A DNA stretch of 58,181 bases from Pseudomonadota bacterium. Lineage in GTDB: Bacteria; Pseudomonadota; Alphaproteobacteria; Rhizobiales; Pleomorphomonadaceae. Of the stretch, positions 1 through 6,952 are shown one piece after another (the stretch's first letter is position 1; every line of letters begins with the position of its first letter). The notes beneath the pieces were generated by a model that made no database searches, had not been told where the DNA came from, and worked only from the letters and a program-made list of their open reading frames with translations. The stretch lies in NCBI GenBank assembly GCA_018262505.1, contig JAGSYV010000001.1, forward strand, positions 1 through 58,181. Direction: 5' to 3'. The translations under genes were made by a program, and so were the position numbers.

Positions 1-20
1 GGCGGACCGGCATTATTGCG

Positions 21-419
21 CTAAATCAGCCAGTTCTCGACCTTCAGCGCCTCAACCCGAGAAAACTCACCGGTATTGGCAGTCACCAACACGGCGCCGA
101 GCGCCAGCGCATGGGCTGCGATGAGCAAATCGTTGGGACCGATGGGGCGACCGGCCTGTTCGAGCCGGGCGCGGACGCTGCCATATTCGGCATCGGCCGG
201 CACATCGAGCGCCATCACCTGCAAACTGCCGAGGATCGCTTCGATCTGGGCCGTGAGCTTCGCCGAGCCCTTCTTGGCGCAGCCATAGCGCAGCTCGGCG
301 GCCGTGACGATGCTGACGCAGATGGCGTCCGGCCCCACCGCCGCGATGCGTTCGGTGACGACACCTTGCGGGTTGCTCGCCAACTCGGACACGATGTTGG
401 TGTCGAGCATGTAGATCAC
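21..419 (-). CDS. vapC: VapC-family PIN-domain toxin
   Basis: A 132-residue PIN-domain ribonuclease, the toxin half of a type II toxin-antitoxin pair. The acidic PIN residues are visible: Asp in MLDTNIVSEL at the N-terminus, Glu in TAAELRYG near residue 43, and Asp in GPNDLLIAAHAL near residue 97. Length is normal for VapC. The start codon overlaps the stop of the upstream antitoxin by 4 bp (ATGA), so the two are translationally coupled. VapC proteins usually cut tRNA or rRNA; the target here cannot be read from sequence. Confidence 0.9.
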   Translation of the reverse strand: MIYMLDTNIVSELASNPQGVVTERIAAVGPDAICVSIVTAAELRYGCAKKGSAKLTAQIEAILGSLQVMALDVPADAEYGSVRARLEQAGRPIGPNDLLIAAHALALGAVLVTANTGEFSRVEALKVENWLI

Positions 420-685
420 AGGTCGATATCCTTGGCCGGCAGCAGCGTGTCGTCGATCTCCGGAAACCGGTCCTCATCGGCAAGCGGCTGAAGCCCAGCA
501 AGCACATCCAATAGGCTCTTGCGCCGCATCGGTTCGAGGATCAGCCGGTCACCGTCGCGGTGAATCATCACCCGGTCACCCGGCAACTCGAAGTCGGCCG
601 GGATGCGTACGGCCTGGCTCTTGTTGTTGCGAAACAGCTTGGCTTCGCGGGACCCGGTTGGATCCTGATGGCGCAGTTTGGACAT
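416..685 (-). CDS. vapB: VapB-type AbrB-fold antitoxin
   Basis: An 89-residue antitoxin directly upstream of vapC. The swapped-hairpin AbrB DNA-binding core is visible in KLFRNNKSQAVRIPADFELPG-like sequence (about residues 17-37), followed by a C-terminal part that would wrap the toxin. The ATG at 685 is preferred because GGAGG lies about 6 bases upstream; an in-frame ATG at 697 lacks a good ribosome site. Antitoxins of this family repress their own operon, and an AT-rich inverted repeat lies just upstream. Confidence 0.88.
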   Translation of the reverse strand: MSKLRHQDPTGSREAKLFRNNKSQAVRIPADFELPGDRVMIHRDGDRLILEPMRRKSLLDVLAGLQPLADEDRFPEIDDTLLPAKDIDL

Positions 686-698
686 GCCCACCTCCATT

Positions 699-720
699 GC
701 ATATGCCTATACATATACAA
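699..720 (-). promoter_or_regulatory. candidate vapBC operator/promoter
   Basis: AT-rich patch in a GC-rich context immediately upstream of vapB. It contains the inverted repeat ATATG-CCTATA-CATAT (701-716) and the overlapping palindrome GCATATGC (699-706). Position and symmetry suit autoregulation by VapBC; binding is inferred. Confidence 0.4.
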
Positions 721-794
721 ATTGGGTTGTCATCAGCAAGCGATGCTTTGGCTGCGCATTGCAAGGGCCGAGAGTCTGCGCGGTCCCGGACGCT

Positions 795-2027
795 TCACCC
801 CGTCGTCCGTACCGGCTCCAGCGCGTAAAGGCTGACGTCGATCTGCCCGCCCCGGAAGCCGGCCTCGCAATAGGCGAGGTAGTAGGACCACAGGCGCTTG
901 AAGGCGGCGGAATAGCCTATTTCGGCGATCTTCGGCCAGGCGGCCTCGAAGCGGTGCCGCCAGTCGGCCAGCGTCCGGACATAGGAGAGACCGAAATCCA
1001 GCCTGTCGCGCAGTGCAAAGCCCGCCTCTTGGGCCACCTCGGCGAACACTGCCTTGCTGGGCAACATGCCACCGGGAAACACCATGGTCTGGATCATGTC
1101 GGGATGGCTGCGATAATGCGCGAAGCGGTCGTCGGCGATGGTGATTACCTGCACCACGGCCCGGCCGCCCGGCTTCAGCGCCTCGCGCAGCTTGTCGAAA
1201 TAGCCGCGCCAATAGGCCTCGCCCACCGCCTCGAACATCTCGATCGACACGATGCGGTCGTATTGTCCTTGGATGTCGCGATAATCGCGGAGTTCCAGCG
1301 CGACCCGCTCGGCAAGGCCGCGCTGGCGCACCAGATCCCGGCCAACGGCGAGTTGGGCCGGCGACAGCGTGATGCCCTCCACCGACCGGGCGCCGGCATC
1401 GACAAGATAGGCGGCGAGGCCGCCCCAGCCACAGCCGATTTCCAGCACCGATTGGCCGCCGTCGAGCTGCAGCATGTCGGCGATGCGCCGGAACTTGCGT
1501 CTCTGGGCGGCCTCGAGGTCGTCGCCGTCTTCGTAGAGCGCCGAGGAATAGATCATCTGCCGGTCGAGCCATTCGGCGTAGAAGGCGTTGCCGAGATCGT
1601 AGTGCGCCATGATGTTGCGCCGACTGCCGCGTTTCGAATTGCGGCGCATCAGCATCAACAGCCGCTGCATGAGCCGCACCGGTAACGACGCCTCGGCGAC
1701 CCTGACCAGGGTGTCGAGGTTGTCGGCGCACAGCGTGATGAAAGCGGCGAGATCGGGCGTATCCCAATCGCCGTCGACGTGGGACTCGGCAAAGCCGACG
1801 TCGCCGCCGGTGAGCAGCCGGCCGATCGCCCGCCAGCGCAGGATCCTGAGTTCGGCCACGGCGCCGGGCAGATGACCGGCCGCGGTAAGGCACGTGCCGT
1901 CGGGCAGCACCACCGAGAGACGCCCGCGTTCGACCTTGCCGAGCACGCGCTTGACGAAGGCGACGCGCAGCGGGGTTGGCAACGCCAGGCCGACGATCGA
2001 CGGGGCGAGCGTGGAAAGTGACGTCAT
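795..2027 (-). CDS. cfa: cyclopropane-fatty-acyl-phospholipid synthase-family methyltransferase
   Basis: A 410-residue SAM-dependent methyltransferase of the CFA synthase family, which adds a methylene or methyl group to unsaturated acyl chains of membrane phospholipids. The SAM-binding motif VLEIGCGWGG is at about 194-203, with the family motifs AHYDLGN (about 141-147) and MIYSSALY (about 158-165) before it. The ATG at 2027 overlaps the stop of the DUF1365 gene (ATGA), so it is the third gene of the flavoprotein-DUF1365-methyltransferase operon. In Rhodobacter sphaeroides genes of this set belong to the RpoE-ChrR singlet-oxygen regulon, and a CFA-like enzyme of that regulon takes part in furan fatty acid synthesis; whether this copy makes cyclopropane or methylated/furan lipids is not decidable here. 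This gene itself looks intact. Confidence 0.88.
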   Translation of the reverse strand: MTSLSTLAPSIVGLALPTPLRVAFVKRVLGKVERGRLSVVLPDGTCLTAAGHLPGAVAELRILRWRAIGRLLTGGDVGFAESHVDGDWDTPDLAAFITLCADNLDTLVRVAEASLPVRLMQRLLMLMRRNSKRGSRRNIMAHYDLGNAFYAEWLDRQMIYSSALYEDGDDLEAAQRRKFRRIADMLQLDGGQSVLEIGCGWGGLAAYLVDAGARSVEGITLSPAQLAVGRDLVRQRGLAERVALELRDYRDIQGQYDRIVSIEMFEAVGEAYWRGYFDKLREALKPGGRAVVQVITIADDRFAHYRSHPDMIQTMVFPGGMLPSKAVFAEVAQEAGFALRDRLDFGLSYVRTLADWRHRFEAAWPKIAEIGYSAAFKRLWSYYLAYCEAGFRGGQIDVSLYALEPVRTTG

Positions 2028-2799
2028 CCGGAAGACCTTCTCGTTGGATTGAAACCCTTGGGACCGCCACCGGGGCGGGAATGGAACGGAACGCGTTGCA
2101 GCCACAGCCTGAGCGCCTCCCAGTGAATGGCGGCGACCACCTTCAGCGTCATCAGCGGGAAGCGGACGAGCAGCCGGACGAGATTGCGATCGGTGAGGTC
2201 CTGGCGCGTCAGCGCCATCGAGGCGGTCAGCATCAGGCCGTCGCGGTCGTGATCCTCGATGGCGATGGTGAAGCGGTCGGCCGGCGGCTTGACGTGGAAG
2301 CGATAGCGCATGTCCATCGGCAGGAAGGGCGAGACATAGAAATCCTTGGCCGCCGCGTGATGGATGGTGCCGGCCTCGTCGAGCCCGACGTTGGCGGCGT
2401 AATGATGCATGCCGCCGAAGGTGTTGCGCACCTCGTAGATCAGCGCCGCCAGCCGCCCGTCGGCGTCGCGGCAAAAATAGACGCTGAGCGGATTGAAGAC
2501 GAATCCCCACAGGCGCGGCATGCGATCAGCGTCAGGCCCGCGCCATCCCAGGCAAGGCCCCGCTCGTCGGCAAGGTGCCGGATACGCTCAGCCAGCGTCC
2601 CCTCGCCGGCCGGCCCATGGTCGACCTCGCGAAAGGACACGCGGTTCCACCGGTTGACCGACAACAGACGGCTCGCCCGACCGAGTTCGTCCAACCGGTC
2701 GAGATCGCTGTGCAGCATGTAGACGGCGTATTTGAGGTTGTGCGGCGTCGGGCGCAGGCGCCGATGCAGCACCAGGCCAACGTAGAGCGATGGGGTCAT
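2024..2799 (-). pseudogene. DUF1365 protein, interrupted by a 1-base frameshift
   Basis: Two frames together encode one DUF1365 protein of about 258 residues. The N-terminal part starts at ATG 2799 (MTPSLYVGLVLHRR) and runs to GAGLTLIAC; the rest continues in another frame as PRLWGFVFNPLSVYFC, the family's signature region. Restoring one G/C pair in the GG run at 2517-2518 (plus strand) joins them exactly. Without it, the first frame ends after about 27 unrelated residues. The start overlaps the upstream flavoprotein stop by 4 bp and the end overlaps the methyltransferase start by 4 bp, so the gene was once part of a tightly coupled operon. DUF1365 proteins co-occur with CFA-like enzymes and amine-oxidase-like flavoproteins; their biochemical role is not settled. 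A sequencing error is the main alternative. Confidence 0.82.
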
Positions 2800-4142
2800 G
2801 CCGCCACCTCGCCCCAAAGCCTGGGTCCGATATGGATGCGGCCGGATTCGTCCCTCACGTGCCATGGCCGGCGCACGTCGCCCATCGCCTCGGCGGCGGC
2901 AAGGCCGGCCTGCAAGCCGTCCTCGTGGAAACCGACGCCGAAATAGGCGCCGGCGTACCAGACGTTGCCGACGCCCTGGAGGCTCCAGAGCTCTTTCTGC
3001 GCTTCGATGGCCGGCTGATCGAACAGGGGGTGATCGTAGGCGAACTCGCAGTAGACCCGGTCGCGGCGCGGTTCGACGAACGGATTGAGCGTCACGAACA
3101 GCGGGATCGCCGGATCGATATGCTGCAGCCGGTTCATCCAGTAGGTGACCGACGGGCCGGACGAGCGATCGCTGGTGGCAAGATAGTTCCAGGCCGACCA
3201 GGCGGCCCGGCGCTCGGGCATCAGGCAGGGGTCGCCATGCAGAACGGCGCGATTGCGGCTGTAACGCAAGGCGCTGAGGACGTGGCGCTCCGCTTCGGTT
3301 GGCGCCTTGACGACGCCCAGCGCCTGATCGGCATGGCAGGCAACCAGCACCTTGTCGAAGCGGCGCTGGCTCGCGCCATCTTCAATCACAACGCCAGCGG
3401 CCGAACGCTCGACGATCCTCACGTCGCGGCCGAGCATCACCCGCCCTTTGAGCGGTTCGGTCAGCTGCGACACATAGGCCCGGCTGCCACCCTTCACCGT
3501 CCGCCACTGCGGCCGGCCGCGGAGATTCAGGAGACCATGATTGTCGCAGAAGCGAATGAAGGCCTCGGCCGGATAGGCGCCCACGTCGGCGGCCGGCGTC
3601 GACCAGATGGCCGCCGCCATCGGATAGAGGTGATCCTCGCGGAAGGCGCGGCCATAGCGGTTGGCGTCGAGATAGGCGGCGAGCGTCATGCCGTCGAGCC
3701 GGCCGATATCGCGCGGCGCCTGCCGGTAAAAGCGCAGGAGATCGGCGACCATGGCGTAGAAGCGCGGCCTCAGGATGTTGGTGGGCTGGGCGAACAGACC
3801 GGCAAGATCGGAGCCGGCGTATTCCAGCCGGCCGCCGTCGATCGACACGGAAAACGACATGTCGGTCGCTTCGGTCTCAACGCCGAGATGGCGGAACAGC
3901 GCCGTCAGGTTGGGATATGTCGCCTCGTTGTAGACGATGAAGCCGGTATCGACCGGAATGGAGGCACCGCCGGTCGGTGCCAGCACGGTGTTGCTATGGC
4001 CACCGAGCCGCCGGTCGATCTCATAGACCGTCACGTTGTGGCGGCGGGCGAGCAGCCAGGCAGCCGACAGGCCGGCAATGCCCGATCCGACGACCGCGAT
4101 CTCGAGCCGCTTGCTGGCCCTCGTCTCCTCGATCATGTGCAT
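2796..4142 (-). CDS. FAD-dependent amine-oxidase-like oxidoreductase
   Basis: A 448-residue NAD(P)/FAD-binding protein of the flavin amine oxidase / phytoene-desaturase-like family. The dinucleotide-binding motif VVGSGIAGLSAAWLLARR begins near residue 17 and is followed by the acidic residue of YEIDRRLGGHSNTV. The ATG at 4142 has CAGAGG about 9 bases upstream; a second ATG at 4136 is possible. It is the first gene of the minus-strand operon and reads from a TGATCC-N18-TAGAAT promoter. Homologues beside DUF1365 and CFA-like genes act on unsaturated fatty acyl chains in the singlet-oxygen response; the exact oxidation is inference. No lesion seen. Confidence 0.87.
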   Translation of the reverse strand: MHMIEETRASKRLEIAVVGSGIAGLSAAWLLARRHNVTVYEIDRRLGGHSNTVLAPTGGASIPVDTGFIVYNEATYPNLTALFRHLGVETEATDMSFSVSIDGGRLEYAGSDLAGLFAQPTNILRPRFYAMVADLLRFYRQAPRDIGRLDGMTLAAYLDANRYGRAFREDHLYPMAAAIWSTPAADVGAYPAEAFIRFCDNHGLLNLRGRPQWRTVKGGSRAYVSQLTEPLKGRVMLGRDVRIVERSAAGVVIEDGASQRRFDKVLVACHADQALGVVKAPTEAERHVLSALRYSRNRAVLHGDPCLMPERRAAWSAWNYLATSDRSSGPSVTYWMNRLQHIDPAIPLFVTLNPFVEPRRDRVYCEFAYDHPLFDQPAIEAQKELWSLQGVGNVWYAGAYFGVGFHEDGLQAGLAAAEAMGDVRRPWHVRDESGRIHIGPRLWGEVAA

Positions 4143-4174
4143 TCCCGTTTGCCTCTGAATTTGCTGTACCATCC

Positions 4175-4204
4175 ATTCTACGATGCCCCCCTGGCGAGGG
4201 ATCA
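4175..4204 (-). promoter_or_regulatory. ECF11 (RpoE/ChrR)-type promoter for flavoprotein operon
   Basis: On the minus strand TGATCC (4204-4199) is followed by 18 bases and TAGAAT (4180-4175), 33 bases upstream of the flavoprotein ATG. The -35 element and 18-base spacing are those of the RpoE-ChrR sigma of Rhodobacter (TGATCC-N18-TAAGA-like). The same arrangement occurs on the other strand 43 bp away, which makes chance unlikely. Confidence 0.75.
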
Positions 4205-4246
4205 CCGGCCTGGTGGCGAATTTGGTCGTCGTTGTTACGTCACGAA

Positions 4247-4276
4247 TGATCCATCGCCGCGGGCGACGCGTAGAAG
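4247..4276 (+). promoter_or_regulatory. ECF11 (RpoE/ChrR)-type promoter for sigma-ChrR gene
   Basis: TGATCC (4247-4252), 18 bases, then TAGAAG (4271-4276). It would start transcription near 4283, about 60 bases before the ATG at 4344, the expected arrangement for autoregulation of an ECF11 sigma operon. It mirrors the minus-strand promoter in the same spacer. Confidence 0.75.
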
Positions 4277-4343
4277 AGGCATGAGACGTGGACGGGCGAA
4301 CTCTTTTCCTCTCAGGGAAACCGTTGAAACGGCGGTCAGTTCC

Positions 4344-5369
4344 ATGAGACCGGCGGATGCGAAGACACAGCCGTTCGATGGCGAGGACGCTGCAGGCCTC
4401 GTCGCGGCCATCGCGCAGGCCGGCGACCGGCAGGCCTTTGCCCGGCTGTTTGCCGACTATGCGCCGCGTCTCAAGACTTTCCTCAGCCGGCAGGGGTTCG
4501 GCGCCAGCGATTGCGACGACCTGATCCTGGACACCATGCTGGCCGTCTGGCGCAAGGCGGGGCAGTTCGATGCCAAGGCCGGCGCCGTTTCCACCTGGAT
4601 CTTCACCATCTGCCGCAACCTCGGCATCGACCGCCGCCGCCAGATCGCCCGCCGTCTCCGCGACGATGATCTGCCGCCGCTCTCCGATGTCGACCCCAGC
4701 CCGTCGGCCGAGGGCATGACCGCCAGCCGCCACCCAAGCCCCGAGCTACTCGCCCGCTTCGCGGCCGGATTGCTGTCCCCCAGCGCCGCGCTAGTGGTGG
4801 AGAGCCATCTGGCGCTCTGCGACAGCTGCGCCGTGGCTCATCGCGACACGCTGGCCGTCGGCGGGGTACTTCTCGAGCGCCTGTCGCCCGCCGAACTCGA
4901 TGCCCGGCTGTTCGAGCGGACGCTGGCCCGCTTGGACGAGAAGCGCCCTGCCCTCGCCGCGCCGACATCGCCACGCCGGATAGCCCGTGATCTCGGCATC
5001 GAACTGCCCGCGCCCATTGCCGATCGGGCGACCTCCGGTTGGCGCTGGATGGGGCCGGGCATGGCGTTTGCCCGCCTCGACGTGCCCGAGGACCGGCGCA
5101 TCAGTCTGGTTCTCCTGAAGATCGCGGCCGGCCAGCGCATACCGACCCACGGCCATTCCGGCGAAGAGTTGACGCTGGTGCTGCGCGGCGCCTTCGAGGA
5201 CGAGCACGGGCGGGTCGCTGCCGGCGATTTCGCCGAAGAGGACGACGACACCCACCACACGCCCGTCGTCACCGGCGAGGGGACCTGCATCTGCCTTTCC
5301 TCCATCGAAGGGCGGCTCCGGCCGCACGGCCTGATCGCCCGCATGGCAACCACATTGATAGGATTATAG
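4344..5369 (+). CDS. chrR: ECF sigma region 2 fused to complete ChrR anti-sigma (region 4 missing)
   Basis: A 341-residue single reading frame. Residues 1-124 are an ECF sigma factor N-terminus: region 2 is clear in DRQAFARLFADYAPRL, the DTMLAVWRKAGQFD core-binding/-10 helix and STWIFTICRNLGIDRRR. The expected linker and region 4 (helix-turn-helix that reads the -35) are absent. From Met125 the protein is ChrR: numbering from that Met gives His6, His31, Cys35 and Cys38, the exact zinc ligands of the ChrR anti-sigma domain, and the C-terminal cupin keeps HGH, the EELTLVL Glu and THHTPV. ChrR normally is a separate protein that holds the sigma inactive until singlet oxygen or peroxide triggers its loss. 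The simplest reading is an in-frame deletion of roughly 0.2 kb joining rpoE to chrR. An in-frame upstream ATG at 4281 lies at the predicted transcription start and is disfavoured. A DUF1295 gene follows after 2 bp. Confidence 0.85.
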   Translation: MRPADAKTQPFDGEDAAGLVAAIAQAGDRQAFARLFADYAPRLKTFLSRQGFGASDCDDLILDTMLAVWRKAGQFDAKAGAVSTWIFTICRNLGIDRRRQIARRLRDDDLPPLSDVDPSPSAEGMTASRHPSPELLARFAAGLLSPSAALVVESHLALCDSCAVAHRDTLAVGGVLLERLSPAELDARLFERTLARLDEKRPALAAPTSPRRIARDLGIELPAPIADRATSGWRWMGPGMAFARLDVPEDRRISLVLLKIAAGQRIPTHGHSGEELTLVLRGAFEDEHGRVAAGDFAEEDDDTHHTPVVTGEGTCICLSSIEGRLRPHGLIARMATTLIGL

Positions 5370-5371
5370 CC

Positions 5372-6178
5372 ATGTGGACCGGCGCCCTCCTCTCGCTCGT
5401 GATCCTGATGGTGGCGATGGGCGCGGCGTCGATCGTCGCCGAGCGAACGCGCCGCTCCGGCTTCGTCGACGGCATCTGGGCACTGGCGACCGGCGTTGCC
5501 GCGCTGACGCTGATCCTTGCTCTGCCGGCTCCCGTCGAACGTCCGCTGGTCGTTGCCCTGCTGGTCGCCATCTGGGCGGTTCGTCTCGGCCGCCACATCG
5601 TCGGCCGTACGCTGGGCAGCGGTGCCGATGATTCCCGCTACGCCGCGCTTCGGCGCGAATGGGGAGCGCGTGCACCGCGCCGGTTATTTCTCTTCCTGCA
5701 AATGCAGGCCATCGCCGGATGGCTGCTGGCGTTGGCGGCAGCGGCCGCCGCCGCGCGCATCGGCCCGCTCGGCGGACAGGACGCGCTCGGCGGCGCTATC
5801 ACGCTTCTGGCGATTTTGGGAGAATGGTGGGCCGACCGGACGCTCGCCGCTTTCCGGCGCGATTCTCCGGGCGAAGTCTGCGATCGCGGGCTCTGGGGCT
5901 GGTCGCGCCACCCCAATTATTTCTTCGAGTGGCTGTTCTGGATCGGTATCGCCGCGATCGGCATCGGCGGCTTCGACGGACGCACTGCCCTCGTGCTCAT
6001 CGCGCCGATCTCCATCTACGGACTGCTGGTGCACGTGTCGGGCATTCCGCCCCTCGAACGCCAGATGCTGGAAAGTCGGGGCGAGGCGTTCCGCGTCTAT
6101 CAGGCCCGCGTCTCGGCCTTCTTTCCCCGCCCACCCAAAGCTGATCAGGCAGAAAGCCAGCGCGACAGCACCAGGTAG
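5372..6178 (+). CDS. DUF1295 membrane protein (steroid 5-alpha-reductase-like)
   Basis: A 268-residue polytopic membrane protein with about six or seven hydrophobic helices. The C-terminal family signature is visible: WGWSRHPNYFFEWLFW near residues 175-190, as in DUF1295 / steroid 5-alpha-reductase C-terminal-domain proteins, which carry NAD(P)H-dependent reductases of double bonds. It begins 2 bp after the sigma-ChrR stop and so belongs to the same transcript. Members of this family recur in the ChrR-linked fatty-acid gene set; a role in modifying unsaturated acyl chains is inferred. The gene looks intact; its 3' end overlaps the tail of the convergent DUF2177 gene. Confidence 0.85.
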   Translation: MWTGALLSLVILMVAMGAASIVAERTRRSGFVDGIWALATGVAALTLILALPAPVERPLVVALLVAIWAVRLGRHIVGRTLGSGADDSRYAALRREWGARAPRRLFLFLQMQAIAGWLLALAAAAAAARIGPLGGQDALGGAITLLAILGEWWADRTLAAFRRDSPGEVCDRGLWGWSRHPNYFFEWLFWIGIAAIGIGGFDGRTALVLIAPISIYGLLVHVSGIPPLERQMLESRGEAFRVYQARVSAFFPRPPKADQAESQRDSTR

Positions 6179-6552
6179 CTGATTGTTGCGGCGAGACCGC
6201 TGGCAACCGTTCCCCAGGCAAGATCGACGATGGTGATCGCCATCGGTCAGGAACGGATGGTCGCCTGGTTGGTGAGGTCGTAGGTGGCATAGGCGACGAA
6301 GCCCAGCGCCGCCCCCGATACCAGCGCCGTCGACCATTTGCCCGACGCGAGCGCCGGCTGGATGGCGAAATAACCGAGGCCCGCCGCGTAGATCAAATAA
6401 AAGGCCACCGCCGGCACCGGCTGCGGCGGATCGGCGATGAGATCGCCCATCGCCGGCTTGTAGAGGCGCGGCACCATGGTGCCGAGCCAGATGGCGTCGA
6501 GGGCGAGAAAGCTGATCAGTCCGGTCGCGTAGATGGCGATGGCATTGGGCAT
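6145..6552 (-). pseudogene. DUF2177 membrane protein with premature TGA
   Basis: The frame from ATG 6552 encodes a small membrane protein: residues 1-101 run to TNQATIRS, then TGA (6249-6247), then continue in the same frame as PMAITIVDLAWGTVASGL and end at TGA 6147-6145. The joined 135-codon product matches the usual DUF2177 length and its terminal VTIVDLAWGT-type signature; the interrupted position is where the family has Trp (TGG to TGA, one base). A strong ribosome site GGAGG precedes the ATG. DUF2177 genes commonly accompany DUF1295, DUF1365 and CFA-like genes. The truncated product would lack its last membrane helix. Confidence 0.8.
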
Positions 6553-6631
6553 GACGACCTCCGTTGTCAGACCTTCATACGCGCCAACATGTCACCCAGA
6601 TCATCGGCCGGGCAGGAAATGGCAGTCGCCC

Positions 6632-6952
6632 TCAGGGCACCAAGTCGCGATCGATCTCATCGAGGCAGGTTCTGAGATCGCTGAACCTCGATGAGACCTT
6701 GGTTGCCCGGCCAAGCAACTGCCGCACCGTCATCAACGAAAAGGCCAGGATGTAGCGGTCTTTCTCGGCCATCTGCGCATGGGCACGGGAATAGTCGGCG
6801 AGCGCGCCGATTTCCGGCGATTGCAGCGAATCCGCCTCGAACAGCTGCAGTCGGTTGACGAGGATGCTCGGCCGCGTCGCCTCCGTCTGCTCCACCGTCA
6901 GGCGCAGCTTGTAACGGTACGTCTTGTCGTCGGAGGGGGTGGGTCGGCTCAT
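6632..6952 (-). CDS. hypothetical protein at the end of the efflux operon
   Basis: A 106-residue soluble, charged protein starting MSRPTPSDDKTYRYKLRL. Its ATG overlaps the stop of the MFS pump gene (TGATG), so it is translated with the pump and is very likely real. No domain recognised; the middle region (FEADSLQSPEIGALADYSRA) looks helical. Function unknown. Confidence 0.7.
   Translation of the reverse strand: MSRPTPSDDKTYRYKLRLTVEQTEATRPSILVNRLQLFEADSLQSPEIGALADYSRAHAQMAEKDRYILAFSLMTVRQLLGRATKVSSRFSDLRTCLDEIDRDLVP

Noticed and set aside
2510..2525. Programmed frameshift in the DUF1365 gene
   Set aside because: No slippery heptamer or downstream structure at the junction; a lost base is simpler.
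2790..4343. Long plus-strand open frame extending upstream of the sigma-ChrR start
   Set aside because: It is the antisense shadow of the flavoprotein gene; the sigma homology begins only near 4344 and the promoter lies at 4247-4276.
6247..6249. In-frame TGA in the DUF2177 gene read as recoded Trp or selenocysteine
   Set aside because: TGA is an ordinary stop for many genes here (for example the methyltransferase at 795 and uxaC), and no selenocysteine element is visible.
6574..6603. Third ECF11-type promoter before the DUF2177 gene (TGATCT-N18-TATGAA)
   Set aside because: Spacing fits but both hexamers deviate from the two strong copies, so support is too weak.
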